From positions 1-30,654 of the IMG/VR virus record IMGVR_UViG_3300028027_000165: a stretch of 30,654 nucleotides of DNA. One strand, 5' to 3'. Positions within the stretch are counted from its first letter, which is position 1. Each line of letters begins with the position of its first letter. Source of the stretch: a virus. The notes beneath the pieces were generated by a model that was given only the letters and a program-made list of their open reading frames with translations, was not told the origin of the DNA and did no database searches. The position numbers were made by a program, and so were the translations under genes. Shown here piece by piece: positions 6,006-12,826 of this stretch.

Positions 6006-6229
6006 AAATAGAGTTAGGCCATGAAACCTTTTCAAGAGCAATAGCTCAAGAACTTAAAGAACAATACCATTCTTTAAAACGTGATATTGATAATAATAGA
6101 CATGTAGGTTTATTTTCCCATGATAAAGAAGAAGACCAAAGGCAAATGAAAGAATTTTTAAATGCTTTTGAAAAAGTACATAGCTTCTATTCGATTTATA
6201 GTATTAATGAACATCCACATGAAAGCTAG
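6002..6229 (+). CDS. Small helical protein (75 aa)
   Basis: I do not recognise a function. ATGA coupling at 6002 sets the start. The sequence is a long amphipathic helix pair (SRAIAQELKEQYHSLKRDID, then QRQMKEFLNAFEKVHSFYSIYS). The L-AF-KV--YYS type ending is common among small phage proteins. The 3' end overlaps the next frame. Confidence 0.65.
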   Translation: MKIELGHETFSRAIAQELKEQYHSLKRDIDNNRHVGLFSHDKEEDQRQMKEFLNAFEKVHSFYSIYSINEHPHES

Positions 6230-6404
6230 GAACAAAGTAGTCAGGGACAGTATTCGTAATCCTAAACGTAATGCTGGTAAACATAAAGATAAACGTGAAG
6301 ATATACTAAAACAATTATTTCAACTTGAAGAAGAAATGGCTTTAGTACAATCAAGAATAAAACAATTTGAGGAGATGTATAATGATAGTACAGAACGTAG
6401 ATGA
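6219..6404 (+). CDS. Small basic coiled-coil protein (61 aa)
   Basis: The likely start is ATGAAAGCTAGG at 6219, whose TAG provides the upstream stop; an ATG at 6207 is an alternative, and no clear Shine-Dalgarno decides. The N-terminal third is very basic (RNPKRNAGKHKDKRED). The rest is one heptad-like helix (LKQLFQLEEEMALVQSRIKQFEEMY). It could be a nucleic-acid-binding coiled coil. Its end overlaps the next small gene, whose GAGGAG Shine-Dalgarno is inside it. Confidence 0.55.
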   Translation: MKARNKVVRDSIRNPKRNAGKHKDKREDILKQLFQLEEEMALVQSRIKQFEEMYNDSTERR

Positions 6405-6540
6405 ACATGAAGATGGTAGCGCAACTTTAACTATGGAAATGACTAATGAAGAAATACGTACTTTAGTTGAGTATGCTATTATAGACTTACTTAAAAAGTT
6501 TATTAAAGATACAGGACAAAGTAATCAGTGGAAAGATTAA
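6382..6540 (+). CDS. Small protein (52 aa)
   Basis: The frame begins MIVQNVDEHEDGSATLTMEM and ends GQSNQWKD. GAGGAG lies six bases before the ATG, a strong signal. A short beta strand pair followed by a helix (NEEIRTLVEYAIIDLLKKFI) is suggested. Phage genes with a DGSA-L-MEMT-EE opening and a single helix are common, and their function is unknown. It overlaps the genes on both sides. Confidence 0.6.
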   Translation: MIVQNVDEHEDGSATLTMEMTNEEIRTLVEYAIIDLLKKFIKDTGQSNQWKD

Positions 6541-6698
6541 AAGAAATACGTACTTTCTTCGGTAAACTATATGGAACATACGGAAGAAAGTACACTACAA
6601 TAGTTGAATCAAGGGCATATGAATGTATCCTATGCCGACAAATATTCTTAAACAAACAACAGGGAATATACCATGAGTGTATTAAAACCATATCGTAA
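6528..6698 (+). CDS. Small zinc-finger-like protein, GTG start (56 aa)
   Basis: Reading from GTG at 6528 gives MERLKEIRTFFGKLYG, then YECILCRQIF and IYHECIK. The CxxC and HxxC spacing (residues 33, 36, 49, 51) suggests a single small zinc knuckle. There is no ATG upstream in frame. AGGA about 12 bases before the GTG is a weak Shine-Dalgarno. The coding status is moderate: the frame is open, overlaps the genes on both sides, and has a sensible Cys/His layout. Confidence 0.5.
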   Translation: MERLKEIRTFFGKLYGTYGRKYTTIVESRAYECILCRQIFLNKQQGIYHECIKTIS

Positions 6699-6849
6699 TA
6701 ATTTATTTGCCTCTAGAGATACTGTAGAAGAAGCATTAGACTATTGCACTATGATAGCTGAAGGATGTGGTGAAAACCATGGAGTAGTTCTTACTGCTAT
6801 TATGGTGTTGATAAACACTGTATGTAAATTAGAAGAAACAAGTGAGTAG
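6673..6849 (+). CDS. Small helical protein (58 aa)
   Basis: The protein begins MSVLKPYRNNLFASRDTVEEAL and continues YCTMIAEGCGENHGVVLTAIMVLINTVCKLEE. AGGGAA before the ATG is a good Shine-Dalgarno. The second half looks like a helix with three Cys, not a membrane span. The function is unknown. Confidence 0.65.
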   Translation: MSVLKPYRNNLFASRDTVEEALDYCTMIAEGCGENHGVVLTAIMVLINTVCKLEETSE

Positions 6850-6985
6850 CTGGCTCATTGTAACAATAGGTTTTGTATACCTCTATATATCAATAGAACA
6901 GCTGTACAGGGGTAACACAGGAATGGCAATAACTTACTTTGGATATGCTCTCGGTAACGTGGGTTTATATATGTTAGCAAAATGA
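6842..6985 (+). CDS. Small two-span membrane protein, GTG start (47 aa)
   Basis: From GTG at 6842 the product is SSWLIVTIGFVYLYISIEQLYRG, then NTGMAITYFGYALGNVGLYML. It has two hydrophobic helices joined by a short polar turn with a GNTG motif and a conserved-looking YFGYALGNVGLY second span. Small phage membrane proteins of this type recur across phages. The GTG overlaps the end of the previous gene and the stop overlaps the next ATG (ATGA). No function is assigned. Confidence 0.6.
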   Translation: MSSWLIVTIGFVYLYISIEQLYRGNTGMAITYFGYALGNVGLYMLAK

Positions 6986-7191
6986 ATATTGAAGAACAAA
7001 AAGCTTTTGTTAAATCCTACTCAAATAATATGGCTTATTTATCTGCAAATGAAGTTGCTGATTTTGTTGCTAAATATGAAACAGGTGAAGATATAGATTA
7101 TTCAAGTGAACATACAAGCATTATGGACGCATTAGGAATGTGGCATGACGCTATTAAATGGAAACTAAATGAACTTAATAAGAACAGTTAA
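6982..7191 (+). CDS. Hypothetical protein (69 aa)
   Basis: I do not recognise this protein. It is coupled by ATGA to the small membrane gene. It is helical and acidic (ANEVADFVAKYETGEDIDYSSEHTSIMDALGMWHDAIKWKLNEL). No Cys and no membrane segment are present. The last 23 bases overlap the start of the GIY-YIG fusion gene. Confidence 0.6.
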   Translation: MNIEEQKAFVKSYSNNMAYLSANEVADFVAKYETGEDIDYSSEHTSIMDALGMWHDAIKWKLNELNKNS

Positions 7192-7774
7192 GAAGTTTGT
7201 TACAGGCACTGATAAGTACTTTGATATCTACGAATGTACTGTTGACGAAGTTGAGTCTTACACATCTGACTCAGGTAAATCAATGATACGTGTTAAGATA
7301 AATGAAGTAGAATACTCAGGCTTATACAACAAATGGGTGTATGAATATCTTTGTGAAAACGAAGGAACACCATCCTTTGTAGTCATGTGGAGAGCACCTA
7401 AAGGTAAGCCTATGTTGGCGTATCTAAAAGAACTATGGACAAACCATATTGAAGGAGTAACAGATGGAGAAGTGTCCAGTGAATCTGACGCTTATAGCCC
7501 AAGCGGTGAGTCATTTTGTTATCTTTGGGTCAATAAAGACACAGACAGAAAGTATATCGGAAAGCACAAGGGAACAACAGATGATGGATATGTCTGCAGT
7601 TCTGAGTCGATGCTTGCAGAATACAATGATTGTCCCTCACGCTTCATCAGGACGATCTTAGCATATGGTACTGATCAAGAGATGCATGAGTTAGAAACAA
7701 TGTTATTGTTACAACTTAAAGCTTCTAAGTCAGAATTATTCTACAACTTAAGTAATAATCTAAGGAAAGATTAA
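7169..7774 (+). CDS. GIY-YIG domain protein with unrelated N-terminal domain (201 aa)
   Basis: Residues about 115-195 form a GIY-YIG-like nuclease domain: ESFCYLWVN for the first strand, KYIGKHKGTTDDGY for the second, SSESMLAEY, then a RFIRTIL helix and EMHELETMLL with the expected helix-borne Glu. The first signature is CYLW and not GIY, so the domain is somewhat degenerate. Residues 1-90 are a separate beta-rich unit (YFDIYECTVDEVES, MIRVKINEVEY) that I do not recognise. An AAGGAG at 7452-7457 and a GTG at 7472 lie exactly at the domain junction, so an internal start making a stand-alone 101-aa nuclease is possible. Homing-type or DNA-processing endonuclease is the likely activity. Confidence 0.7.
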   Translation: MNLIRTVKKFVTGTDKYFDIYECTVDEVESYTSDSGKSMIRVKINEVEYSGLYNKWVYEYLCENEGTPSFVVMWRAPKGKPMLAYLKELWTNHIEGVTDGEVSSESDAYSPSGESFCYLWVNKDTDRKYIGKHKGTTDDGYVCSSESMLAEYNDCPSRFIRTILAYGTDQEMHELETMLLLQLKASKSELFYNLSNNLRKD

Positions 7775-8010
7775 TGTCTTATAACTTCAATCAAACAATT
7801 GACAGTCGTAACTTTGAAATCTGTATTGATCTTAATGCTAAGTACGGATACTTTGAACACAAACTATTAGGAGAAGATTGTGCTGGTGGTTTGTGGTTTG
7901 ATGATTGTATGTTTCTACAAGACTACGATGGTGTGTATGAGTTACCTGGTGAAGTCATCAGAGAGCTTAGTAGTCGCAGCTATATAGACGCTGAAGAATT
8001 TCAACCTTAA
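7774..8010 (+). CDS. Hypothetical phage protein (78 aa)
   Basis: The start is coupled (TAATG) with an AAGGAAAG Shine-Dalgarno. The sequence FEICIDLNAKYGYFEHKLLGEDCAGGLWFDDCMFLQDYDGVYELP has a beta-rich, Gly/Asp-rich character; D-x-GYFEH-LGED-GGLWF is a pattern of small phage proteins. It ends the first accessory block; the next element is promoter-like motif copy 2. The function is unknown. Confidence 0.7.
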   Translation: MSYNFNQTIDSRNFEICIDLNAKYGYFEHKLLGEDCAGGLWFDDCMFLQDYDGVYELPGEVIRELSSRSYIDAEEFQP

Positions 8011-8014
8011 ACCG

Positions 8015-8034
8015 CAGTTGTCCCCTAATAGGAG
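8015..8034 (+). promoter_or_regulatory. Phage promoter-like motif, copy 2
   Basis: CAGTTGTCCCCTAATAGGAG contains the shared 11-base core at 8020-8030. It sits in one of the few real gaps of the arm (8011-8039), just before the nucleotide and DNA-replication block. The GGAG at its end may double as the Shine-Dalgarno for the ATG at 8040, five bases on. Confidence 0.65.
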
Positions 8035-8039
8035 TGAGC

Positions 8040-8195
8040 ATGAAAAAGACAATCGTAACCGTTGTGTTTGAGCTTAATGATGAACTATCTGAAGATCAAA
8101 CTTTAAATTCAATAGACTGTCTTATTGACAGTGATAGCTTTCTAAGTGGAGAAGGATATAACGTAGTAGAGATTGATTATATCGATGAACAATAA
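8040..8195 (+). CDS. Small protein (51 aa)
   Basis: The frame reads MKKTIVTVVFELNDELSEDQ and ends VVEIDYIDEQ. It has a beta-strand opening and an acidic body, a typical small ferredoxin-like or beta-alpha-beta unit, with no known motif. GGAG five bases before the ATG sets the start. It is the first gene after promoter-like copy 2. The function is unknown. Confidence 0.65.
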   Translation: MKKTIVTVVFELNDELSEDQTLNSIDCLIDSDSFLSGEGYNVVEIDYIDEQ

Positions 8196-8454
8196 CTTAA
8201 TTGCACGTATCACACAAGAAGAATGTGCTGAAGTGATACAGGCTATTTCTAAAGCATTACGCTTTGGTGTAGATCATGTGTCACCTGTTACAAACATAAC
8301 AAACAAAGCTCATCTTGAAGAAGAAATGGGTCAATTAATTGCTATGATGCAGCTATTAGCTGATGAATGGAAATTAGAACGTGTTAACGTAACAGCAGCA
8401 TATAAACAAAAACAAAAGAACTATGACTTATGGGATAAACAATATGCTGATTGA
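8185..8454 (+). CDS. MazG-like nucleotide pyrophosphohydrolase (89 aa)
   Basis: From ATG at 8185 the protein reads MNNNLIARITQEECAEVIQA, then SKALRFG, and later HLEEEMGQLIAMMQLL. EECAE on the first helix and EEEMGQ on the second are the metal-binding acidic clusters of all-alpha NTP pyrophosphohydrolases (MazG/dUTPase-like), though the second cluster has Gln where Asp is common. Phage members hydrolyse non-canonical or regulatory nucleotides. It is compact, a single domain. It overlaps the upstream gene by 11 bases. An earlier in-frame start is rejected because the N-terminus would lie inside the 51-aa gene. Confidence 0.75.
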   Translation: MNNNLIARITQEECAEVIQAISKALRFGVDHVSPVTNITNKAHLEEEMGQLIAMMQLLADEWKLERVNVTAAYKQKQKNYDLWDKQYAD

Positions 8455-8641
8455 AGATCATGGTGATATTCTTACTATTTTGTTTGTTCTTAAACCACCT
8501 AAAGACCATACTCAACTATGGCACTTAACAGAAGTATGTAAAAAATTACAGGAGCTAGTGATACAATATGAAGACTCAGAAAGATTGGGATCAGTTTTAT
8601 CTGAAAATAGCACAGCTAGTAGCCCAACAAAGTTATGCTAA
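8444..8641 (+). CDS. Small overlapping ORF (65 aa), uncertain
   Basis: The frame reads MLIEDHGDILTILFVLKPPK and has a beta-strand then helix (WHLTEVCKKLQELVIQYE). Codon pattern looks coding up to about 8570, but its last 74 bases overlap the dCMP deaminase in another frame, an unusually long overlap. Perhaps an ancestral stop was lost, extending the C-terminus into a Ser/Thr-rich tail. No family is recognised. The gene for the deaminase has its Shine-Dalgarno inside this frame. Confidence 0.45.
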   Translation: MLIEDHGDILTILFVLKPPKDHTQLWHLTEVCKKLQELVIQYEDSERLGSVLSENSTASSPTKLC

Positions 8642-9035
8642 AGACCGTAAAGTAGGTGCTGTTATCGTTAAGAATGATAACATCATCTCTTTCTCTTACA
8701 ATGGAACACCACGAGGATGGGATAATGAAACTCAAACAGATGATGGACAAACTAAGTCAATGGTATTACACGCTGAAGCTCAAGCTATTGCTAAGTTGGC
8801 TCGATCAACCTTATCTAGTGATGGCGCTACTCTCTACTGTACCCTTAGTCCTTGTATTGATTGTGCAAAGCTTATTAGTGAAGTTGGTATTAAACGGTTA
8901 GTTTATATTGATGGATATAAATGTACTGAAGGTATTGACTTTCTAAAGGCTAACAATGTATTAGTCAATGAAGAATACTCAACAACAAAATTAGCCTCTA
9001 AAGAATGGTTGGCTAGAACAGGACTATTATGGTAG
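8568..9035 (+). CDS. dCMP/cytidine deaminase family protein (155 aa)
   Basis: The zinc deaminase signature is complete: HAEAQAIAKLA (H68, E70) and TLSPCIDCAK (C96, C99). SYAKDRKVGAVIV and SYNGTPRGWDN match the N-terminal substrate region of deoxycytidylate deaminases. The enzyme would convert dCMP to dUMP for dTTP synthesis. Its length matches phage dCMP deaminases. No thymidylate synthase is in the window, so dUMP must go to a host or out-of-window enzyme. CAGGAG about 13 bases upstream is a loosely spaced Shine-Dalgarno. The last seven bases overlap the next gene. Confidence 0.9.
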   Translation: MKTQKDWDQFYLKIAQLVAQQSYAKDRKVGAVIVKNDNIISFSYNGTPRGWDNETQTDDGQTKSMVLHAEAQAIAKLARSTLSSDGATLYCTLSPCIDCAKLISEVGIKRLVYIDGYKCTEGIDFLKANNVLVNEEYSTTKLASKEWLARTGLLW

Positions 9036-9214
9036 ATATTTATTTGTTAGTTGCACTTGTATTATTTCTTGGTGTATATAACTGGAAGTTAATAACTCAG
9101 GTTAATGATCAAGAAGAACAATTAGAAATGGCTAACGATTTAATTTTAACTATGGCAGAAGAACTACAAAGTTTAGGTTCGCCTAATGTTAAGGTAGTTG
9201 AACGTGAAAAATAA
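9029..9214 (+). CDS. Small membrane-anchored coiled-coil protein (61 aa)
   Basis: Residues 4-17 are hydrophobic (IYLLVALVLFLGVY), followed by a heptad-type helix (QVNDQEEQLEMANDLILTMAEELQSL) and a charged tail. The architecture (short N-terminal anchor, periplasm- or cytoplasm-facing coiled coil) resembles i-spanin-like and other small phage membrane proteins, but no lysis neighbours are present. The ATG overlaps the deaminase stop. The function is open. Confidence 0.6.
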   Translation: MVDIYLLVALVLFLGVYNWKLITQVNDQEEQLEMANDLILTMAEELQSLGSPNVKVVEREK

Positions 9215-9680
9215 ACTATTTCCTGGTATCACAGTAGAGGTAATATGTTTACCTAATTGTGAGAAAGAAATAGGTAAACTATTCTTTGATTGCTTAAAAG
9301 ATTATGTTGAAAGGTTTAATAAACCAGTTCAATTTCTTAATTTTAAAATACAAATCTGTGCAATAGAATATCCTATTGGTGCAGAGATGGGTATCACTAT
9401 GTTTAATGAACAAGATGATCGTATACTTATACAAGTAAAAGATCCATTTGTTTCTGAATGTGAGTATAGTGATTGGGCTATGGAAAAATTTATTTGTGTG
9501 TTATGTCATGAGATTGTTCATGCCTGTCAACATTTAACAGGCAGTACTGGTATTAAAATTCCAAAGTATAAGAATAATACAAACAATATACATGATGAAT
9601 ATTTCTTTGATCCTATTGAAATAGAAGCCAGAATTTTAGAATCAGTTTATTCTACCTATTATGGACAAACTTTATTATGA
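9204..9680 (+). CDS. Putative zincin-type metalloprotease-like protein, GTG start (158 aa)
   Basis: CHEIVHACQHLTG contains an HExxH motif (H102, E103, H106), followed 35 residues later by PIEIEARILE, whose Glu could be the third zinc ligand. This is the gluzincin-type arrangement, and it lies in the C-terminal third as expected for small zincins. The start is taken as GTG at 9204 because AAGG at 9191 is well spaced for it; TTG at 9198 is too close. Related phage proteins are uncharacterised. It sits directly before DNA polymerase and overlaps it by four bases. A protease role is possible, but only the motif supports it. Confidence 0.6.
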   Translation: MKNKLFPGITVEVICLPNCEKEIGKLFFDCLKDYVERFNKPVQFLNFKIQICAIEYPIGAEMGITMFNEQDDRILIQVKDPFVSECEYSDWAMEKFICVLCHEIVHACQHLTGSTGIKIPKYKNNTNNIHDEYFFDPIEIEARILESVYSTYYGQTLL

Positions 9681-11536
9681 AAAAATTAAGGCTATGTGTA
9701 GACATAGAAACAAACGACCTGATGCCTAAAGTAGATACTATATGGTGTCTAGTAGCGGTTGATTCAGATACAGGTACTGTATATTCTTTTTCGGACTACG
9801 ATAATGAACTACCATCACTTAAAGAAGGTCTTGACTTTATTAGCACCGCTGATATTTTATTCGGTCATAACTTTATTGGTTATGATCTTGTTGTGCTTAA
9901 ACATTTACTGGGATGGAGTCCACCTGTTACAGTAAAATTAGTAGACACTTGGATACTATCTATGCTTAACCAATACAAACGAGATCACAAACATGGTCTT
10001 GAAGGTTGGGGTTCTAAGCTAGGATTTCCTAAGCTAGAGTTTAATGACTTTACTAAATACACTAAAGAAATGCTTACATACTGTATTCGTGATGTAGAAT
10101 TAAACGTTAAGGTATACAAAGTTCTTGCAGAAGAAGCTAATCGTATCCTATCTAAACATCCTACATACAAAACAGGTATCGAGGTTGAAATGGAGTTTGC
10201 TACTATTGAATCTGAAATCCAATATAAAGGCTGGATGTTTGATATGGCAAGTGCTCAGACTCTGTTAACTAAAATCAATAATAAGCTTGAAGCTATTGAA
10301 GCAATACTTGAGCCTAAGATTGGTATGCGCTGTTTAAAAGTAGATAAAGCAGATGAATACAAAGAACCTGCATGGCGTAAAGATGGTTGTTATACAGTAG
10401 CAACTGTTAAACACTTTGGACTTACTCAAGAGTCAGGACGAGAAGATAGACCTATTGTTGGCCCATATTGTCGTATTGCTTTTGAGCAAGGTAAGATTGG
10501 TAGTATTGAAGTAGTAAAAGACTGGTTGTATAGTCTTGGATGGGAGCCAGATGAATGGAACGTTGAAAGAATTAATGGAAAATTTGTTAATAAAAGTCCT
10601 AAGATTACCGAGTCATCTCTTGAACGGCTTGGCCCTGATGCTATGTTGGTTAGTGAATACTATACAATCAGATCAAGGAAAGGTATCTTGGAAGGCTGGA
10701 TTGAAGCTGTTAAAGGATCCCGTGATAATCGTCTTCACGGTCGTATGTGGACTATTGGCACTCCAACTTTCCGTTGCCGTCATGAGCTTGTGGCTAATCT
10801 GCCTAGTGTGGATTCGGTATACGGAAAAGAGATGCGAAGTCTTCTCATATGCGAACCTGGAACATCCATCATTGGAGCTGATTCTGCTGGTAATCAGATG
10901 CGGGGTCTATGTCATTACATTAACAATGATTCCTTTACTAATGAAGTAATCAATGGTGATGTGCATACAAAGAATGCTGAGATTCTTAGCACAGTATATC
11001 CATGCTCTCGTAAGACAGCTAAACCTTGGCTATATGCTTATCTCTTTGGAGCAGGTGCAGGTAAATCTGGTTTAATCCTTACAGGTAAACGTGATGCTGC
11101 TATTGGTAAAGCTTCTCAAGATAAGTTTGAAACAGCTATCCCAGGATTAAAAGAACTTAAAGATAAACTCAATAGTATGTTTGAAAGAACATCAGGTACA
11201 TTTGGTAAAGAAAAAGCTTTTATCCGTGGTATTGATGGTAGACTAATCTTTGTTAGCTCTGGTCATCAAGTATTAAACTATCTGCTGCAGACAGCTGAAG
11301 GTGTTACTTGTAAGGCAGCTATTGTTTATCTTAAACGTAAACTAATTGAACGTGGTATACACTTCTACTTTGCTATTCATTATCATGATGAATTAGCTGT
11401 GGTAGTTAAAGATGAATACGCTGAAGAAGTAAAAGAGTTAGCCATTGAAGCATTCACTGAAGCACCTAAATGGTTTGGAGTTAATTGTATGGGTGGTGAC
11501 GCTCACATTGGAAAAACATATGCAGAAGTACACTGA
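9677..11536 (+). CDS. DNA polymerase, family A, T7-like (619 aa)
   Basis: N-terminal 3'-5' exonuclease: VDIETN (D9, E11), FGHNFIGYD (D70) and YCIRD (Y135, D139), matching Exo I-III. Polymerase domain: motif A GADSAGNQMRGL (D402), motif B RKTAKPWLYAYLFGAG (R445, K449, Y453, with F457 where T7 has Tyr530), and motif C YHDE (H570, D571, E572). The order and spacing match T7 gp5, but it is about 85 residues shorter (704 in T7). It is the replicative polymerase, working with the primase-helicase and ssDNA-binding protein; a thioredoxin processivity loop is not assessed. The start is coupled (ATGA at 9677). Its last 17 bases overlap the exonuclease gene. Confidence 0.95.
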   Translation: MKKLRLCVDIETNDLMPKVDTIWCLVAVDSDTGTVYSFSDYDNELPSLKEGLDFISTADILFGHNFIGYDLVVLKHLLGWSPPVTVKLVDTWILSMLNQYKRDHKHGLEGWGSKLGFPKLEFNDFTKYTKEMLTYCIRDVELNVKVYKVLAEEANRILSKHPTYKTGIEVEMEFATIESEIQYKGWMFDMASAQTLLTKINNKLEAIEAILEPKIGMRCLKVDKADEYKEPAWRKDGCYTVATVKHFGLTQESGREDRPIVGPYCRIAFEQGKIGSIEVVKDWLYSLGWEPDEWNVERINGKFVNKSPKITESSLERLGPDAMLVSEYYTIRSRKGILEGWIEAVKGSRDNRLHGRMWTIGTPTFRCRHELVANLPSVDSVYGKEMRSLLICEPGTSIIGADSAGNQMRGLCHYINNDSFTNEVINGDVHTKNAEILSTVYPCSRKTAKPWLYAYLFGAGAGKSGLILTGKRDAAIGKASQDKFETAIPGLKELKDKLNSMFERTSGTFGKEKAFIRGIDGRLIFVSSGHQVLNYLLQTAEGVTCKAAIVYLKRKLIERGIHFYFAIHYHDELAVVVKDEYAEEVKELAIEAFTEAPKWFGVNCMGGDAHIGKTYAEVH

Positions 11537-12374
11537 TAATGATATTCAGTTTGACATGGCAATTATAGATGCAGACAGTATCATGTATCAGATTGCTTTT
11601 GTTGAACCCTCTCCAGCTAAGTGCAAGAAAGGTCTTGACAATAAGCTAAAAGAAATTATGGAAAACACTAATGCCTCTAATGGTGTGGTGTTTATTAAAG
11701 GTAGTAATAACTTTAGATATGAAGTTGATATTGCTTATAAAGGAAATCGTAAAGATACTATTGAACCTGAAGTAAAAGATCGTATTGAAATGTTATATGA
11801 ATACGCTAAAGACTTCTGTGTATTAAGCGATAAAGGTGAGGCAGATGATCTTTGTGGTATCACTGCTCGTAAAGCTCTTGATGAAGGTAAACTATATATT
11901 GTATCTCACATAGACAAAGATCTTAATGCTATCACAGGATGGCATCATAACTTTAGAACAGGTGAGATATATCATATGGATGACTCACAGGCTTATCGTT
12001 TCTTGATGACTCAAATTTTGACAGGAGATGCCACAGATAACATCCAAGGGTTACGTGGAGTAGGAACTAAAACAGCTGAAAAGCTTATTAAAGACACTCC
12101 CAATAACCTCTTGTGGGATAAGGTTATCGAGCTGTGGAAAGCAAAACAGGGAGACCTGTGGTATAATAACTTTCTGAAGTGTGCTAACTGTATTTACATC
12201 AGGGAGTTTGAGGAAGATCTCAGACCACTAACTTTTGAAGAGATAAAAGAAAGATTATTATGGACTACGGACATTGGCATCCCCTCACAGACAGACCAGA
12301 CGGAGCCTTTGGATTCATCTACTATGTCGAAAACCTCCAGTCAGGAAGACGATACATTGGAAGAAAGCAATTAA
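11520..12374 (+). CDS. 5'-3' exonuclease, T7 gp6-like (284 aa)
   Basis: From ATG at 11520 the protein has a FEN/PIN-like metal site: IDAD (D17, D19), GEADDL (E107, D109, D110), HIDKDL (D132, D134) and LTGDATDNI (D170, D173). These are followed by a helix-three-turn-helix GLRGVGTKTAEKLI. This is the phage 5' nuclease fold that removes RNA primers and degrades host DNA. A GGAAAA precedes the ATG; MAIIDAD at 11556 is an alternative. The final 38 residues (Ser/Thr/Asp/Glu-rich, after ERLLW) look unlike the rest and are encoded by the same bases as the GIY-YIG domain of the next gene. Confidence 0.85.
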   Translation: MQKYTDNDIQFDMAIIDADSIMYQIAFVEPSPAKCKKGLDNKLKEIMENTNASNGVVFIKGSNNFRYEVDIAYKGNRKDTIEPEVKDRIEMLYEYAKDFCVLSDKGEADDLCGITARKALDEGKLYIVSHIDKDLNAITGWHHNFRTGEIYHMDDSQAYRFLMTQILTGDATDNIQGLRGVGTKTAEKLIKDTPNNLLWDKVIELWKAKQGDLWYNNFLKCANCIYIREFEEDLRPLTFEEIKERLLWTTDIGIPSQTDQTEPLDSSTMSKTSSQEDDTLEESN

Positions 12375-12676
12375 TCAGTGAATCAAAAAAACTATTACCT
12401 GGAGATAGAAGAAGAACCGTCACTCGGAGAGAAAGTGATTGGAGAGATTATAAATCCTCGTGCAGAGAACTCTTGGATGATATTAACTACTACGGATTTG
12501 ATTCATTTACTTTTGTTATCTATGAATGGGTATTCGGAAAAGGAATGCTTACGTATAGGGAAGTCCAAGAGCAGTGGGAATGTGAAGTCCTTTCAAGAGT
12601 TGAAACACCTGATGGAGAACGCCTCTACTACAATGGGAATATTGGGGCAGTAAAATTTCTTAAACCAAAGCTATGA
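12260..12676 (+). CDS. GIY-YIG endonuclease (138 aa)
   Basis: The signature is GFIYYVEN and RRYIGRKQL (residues 18-38), followed by ESDWRDYKSSCRELL, an FTFVIYEW strand, and a helix with YREVQEQWECEVL that carries the catalytic-type Glu. This is the layout of phage stand-alone GIY-YIG endonucleases that use ESDW-Y-SS motifs; some are homing enzymes, others act on foreign DNA. The domain starts almost at the first residue, and its first 38 codons lie inside the exonuclease gene in another frame. It ends with an ATGA overlap. No intron signature is visible. Confidence 0.8.
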   Translation: MDYGHWHPLTDRPDGAFGFIYYVENLQSGRRYIGRKQLISESKKLLPGDRRRTVTRRESDWRDYKSSCRELLDDINYYGFDSFTFVIYEWVFGKGMLTYREVQEQWECEVLSRVETPDGERLYYNGNIGAVKFLKPKL

Positions 12677-12825
12677 AAAATAAAAAACCTGAACCTTTAA
12701 AAGAATATATTAGTCTTAAGGATGAATTTAAAAATCAATTTCAAAAGAAAAAGTCTACTCAACAAGAGGCTAGACAGCGTAGAAAAGAAATTAGAGATAT
12801 GAAGGAACAAAGGGAGTGGAATTAA
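12673..12825 (+). CDS. Small basic protein (50 aa)
   Basis: The protein reads MKNKKPEPLKEYISLKDEFK and continues as a very charged helix (KKKSTQQEARQRRKEIRDMKEQREWN). ATGA coupling to the endonuclease supports it. Its own end supplies AGGGAG, the Shine-Dalgarno for the primase-helicase. It may be a nucleic-acid-binding or assembly helper; the family is unknown. Confidence 0.6.
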   Translation: MKNKKPEPLKEYISLKDEFKNQFQKKKSTQQEARQRRKEIRDMKEQREWN

Positions 12826-12826
12826 T

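Noticed and set aside
7464-7661. 65-codon frame with AAGGAG upstream inside the GIY-YIG gene
   Set aside because: The Shine-Dalgarno is good, but the translation has no protein-like pattern while the overlapping frame carries the GIY-YIG motifs; the signal is better read as a relic or an internal start of that frame.
9029-9214. Lysis gene (spanin or holin) call for the anchored coiled-coil protein
   Set aside because: The topology would fit, but there is no endolysin, outer-membrane partner or embedded lipoprotein frame nearby.
10536-10949. Plus-strand open frame of 137 codons inside the DNA polymerase gene
   Set aside because: It lies wholly within a confident gene in another frame and its translation is hydrophobic nonsense without motif or Shine-Dalgarno.
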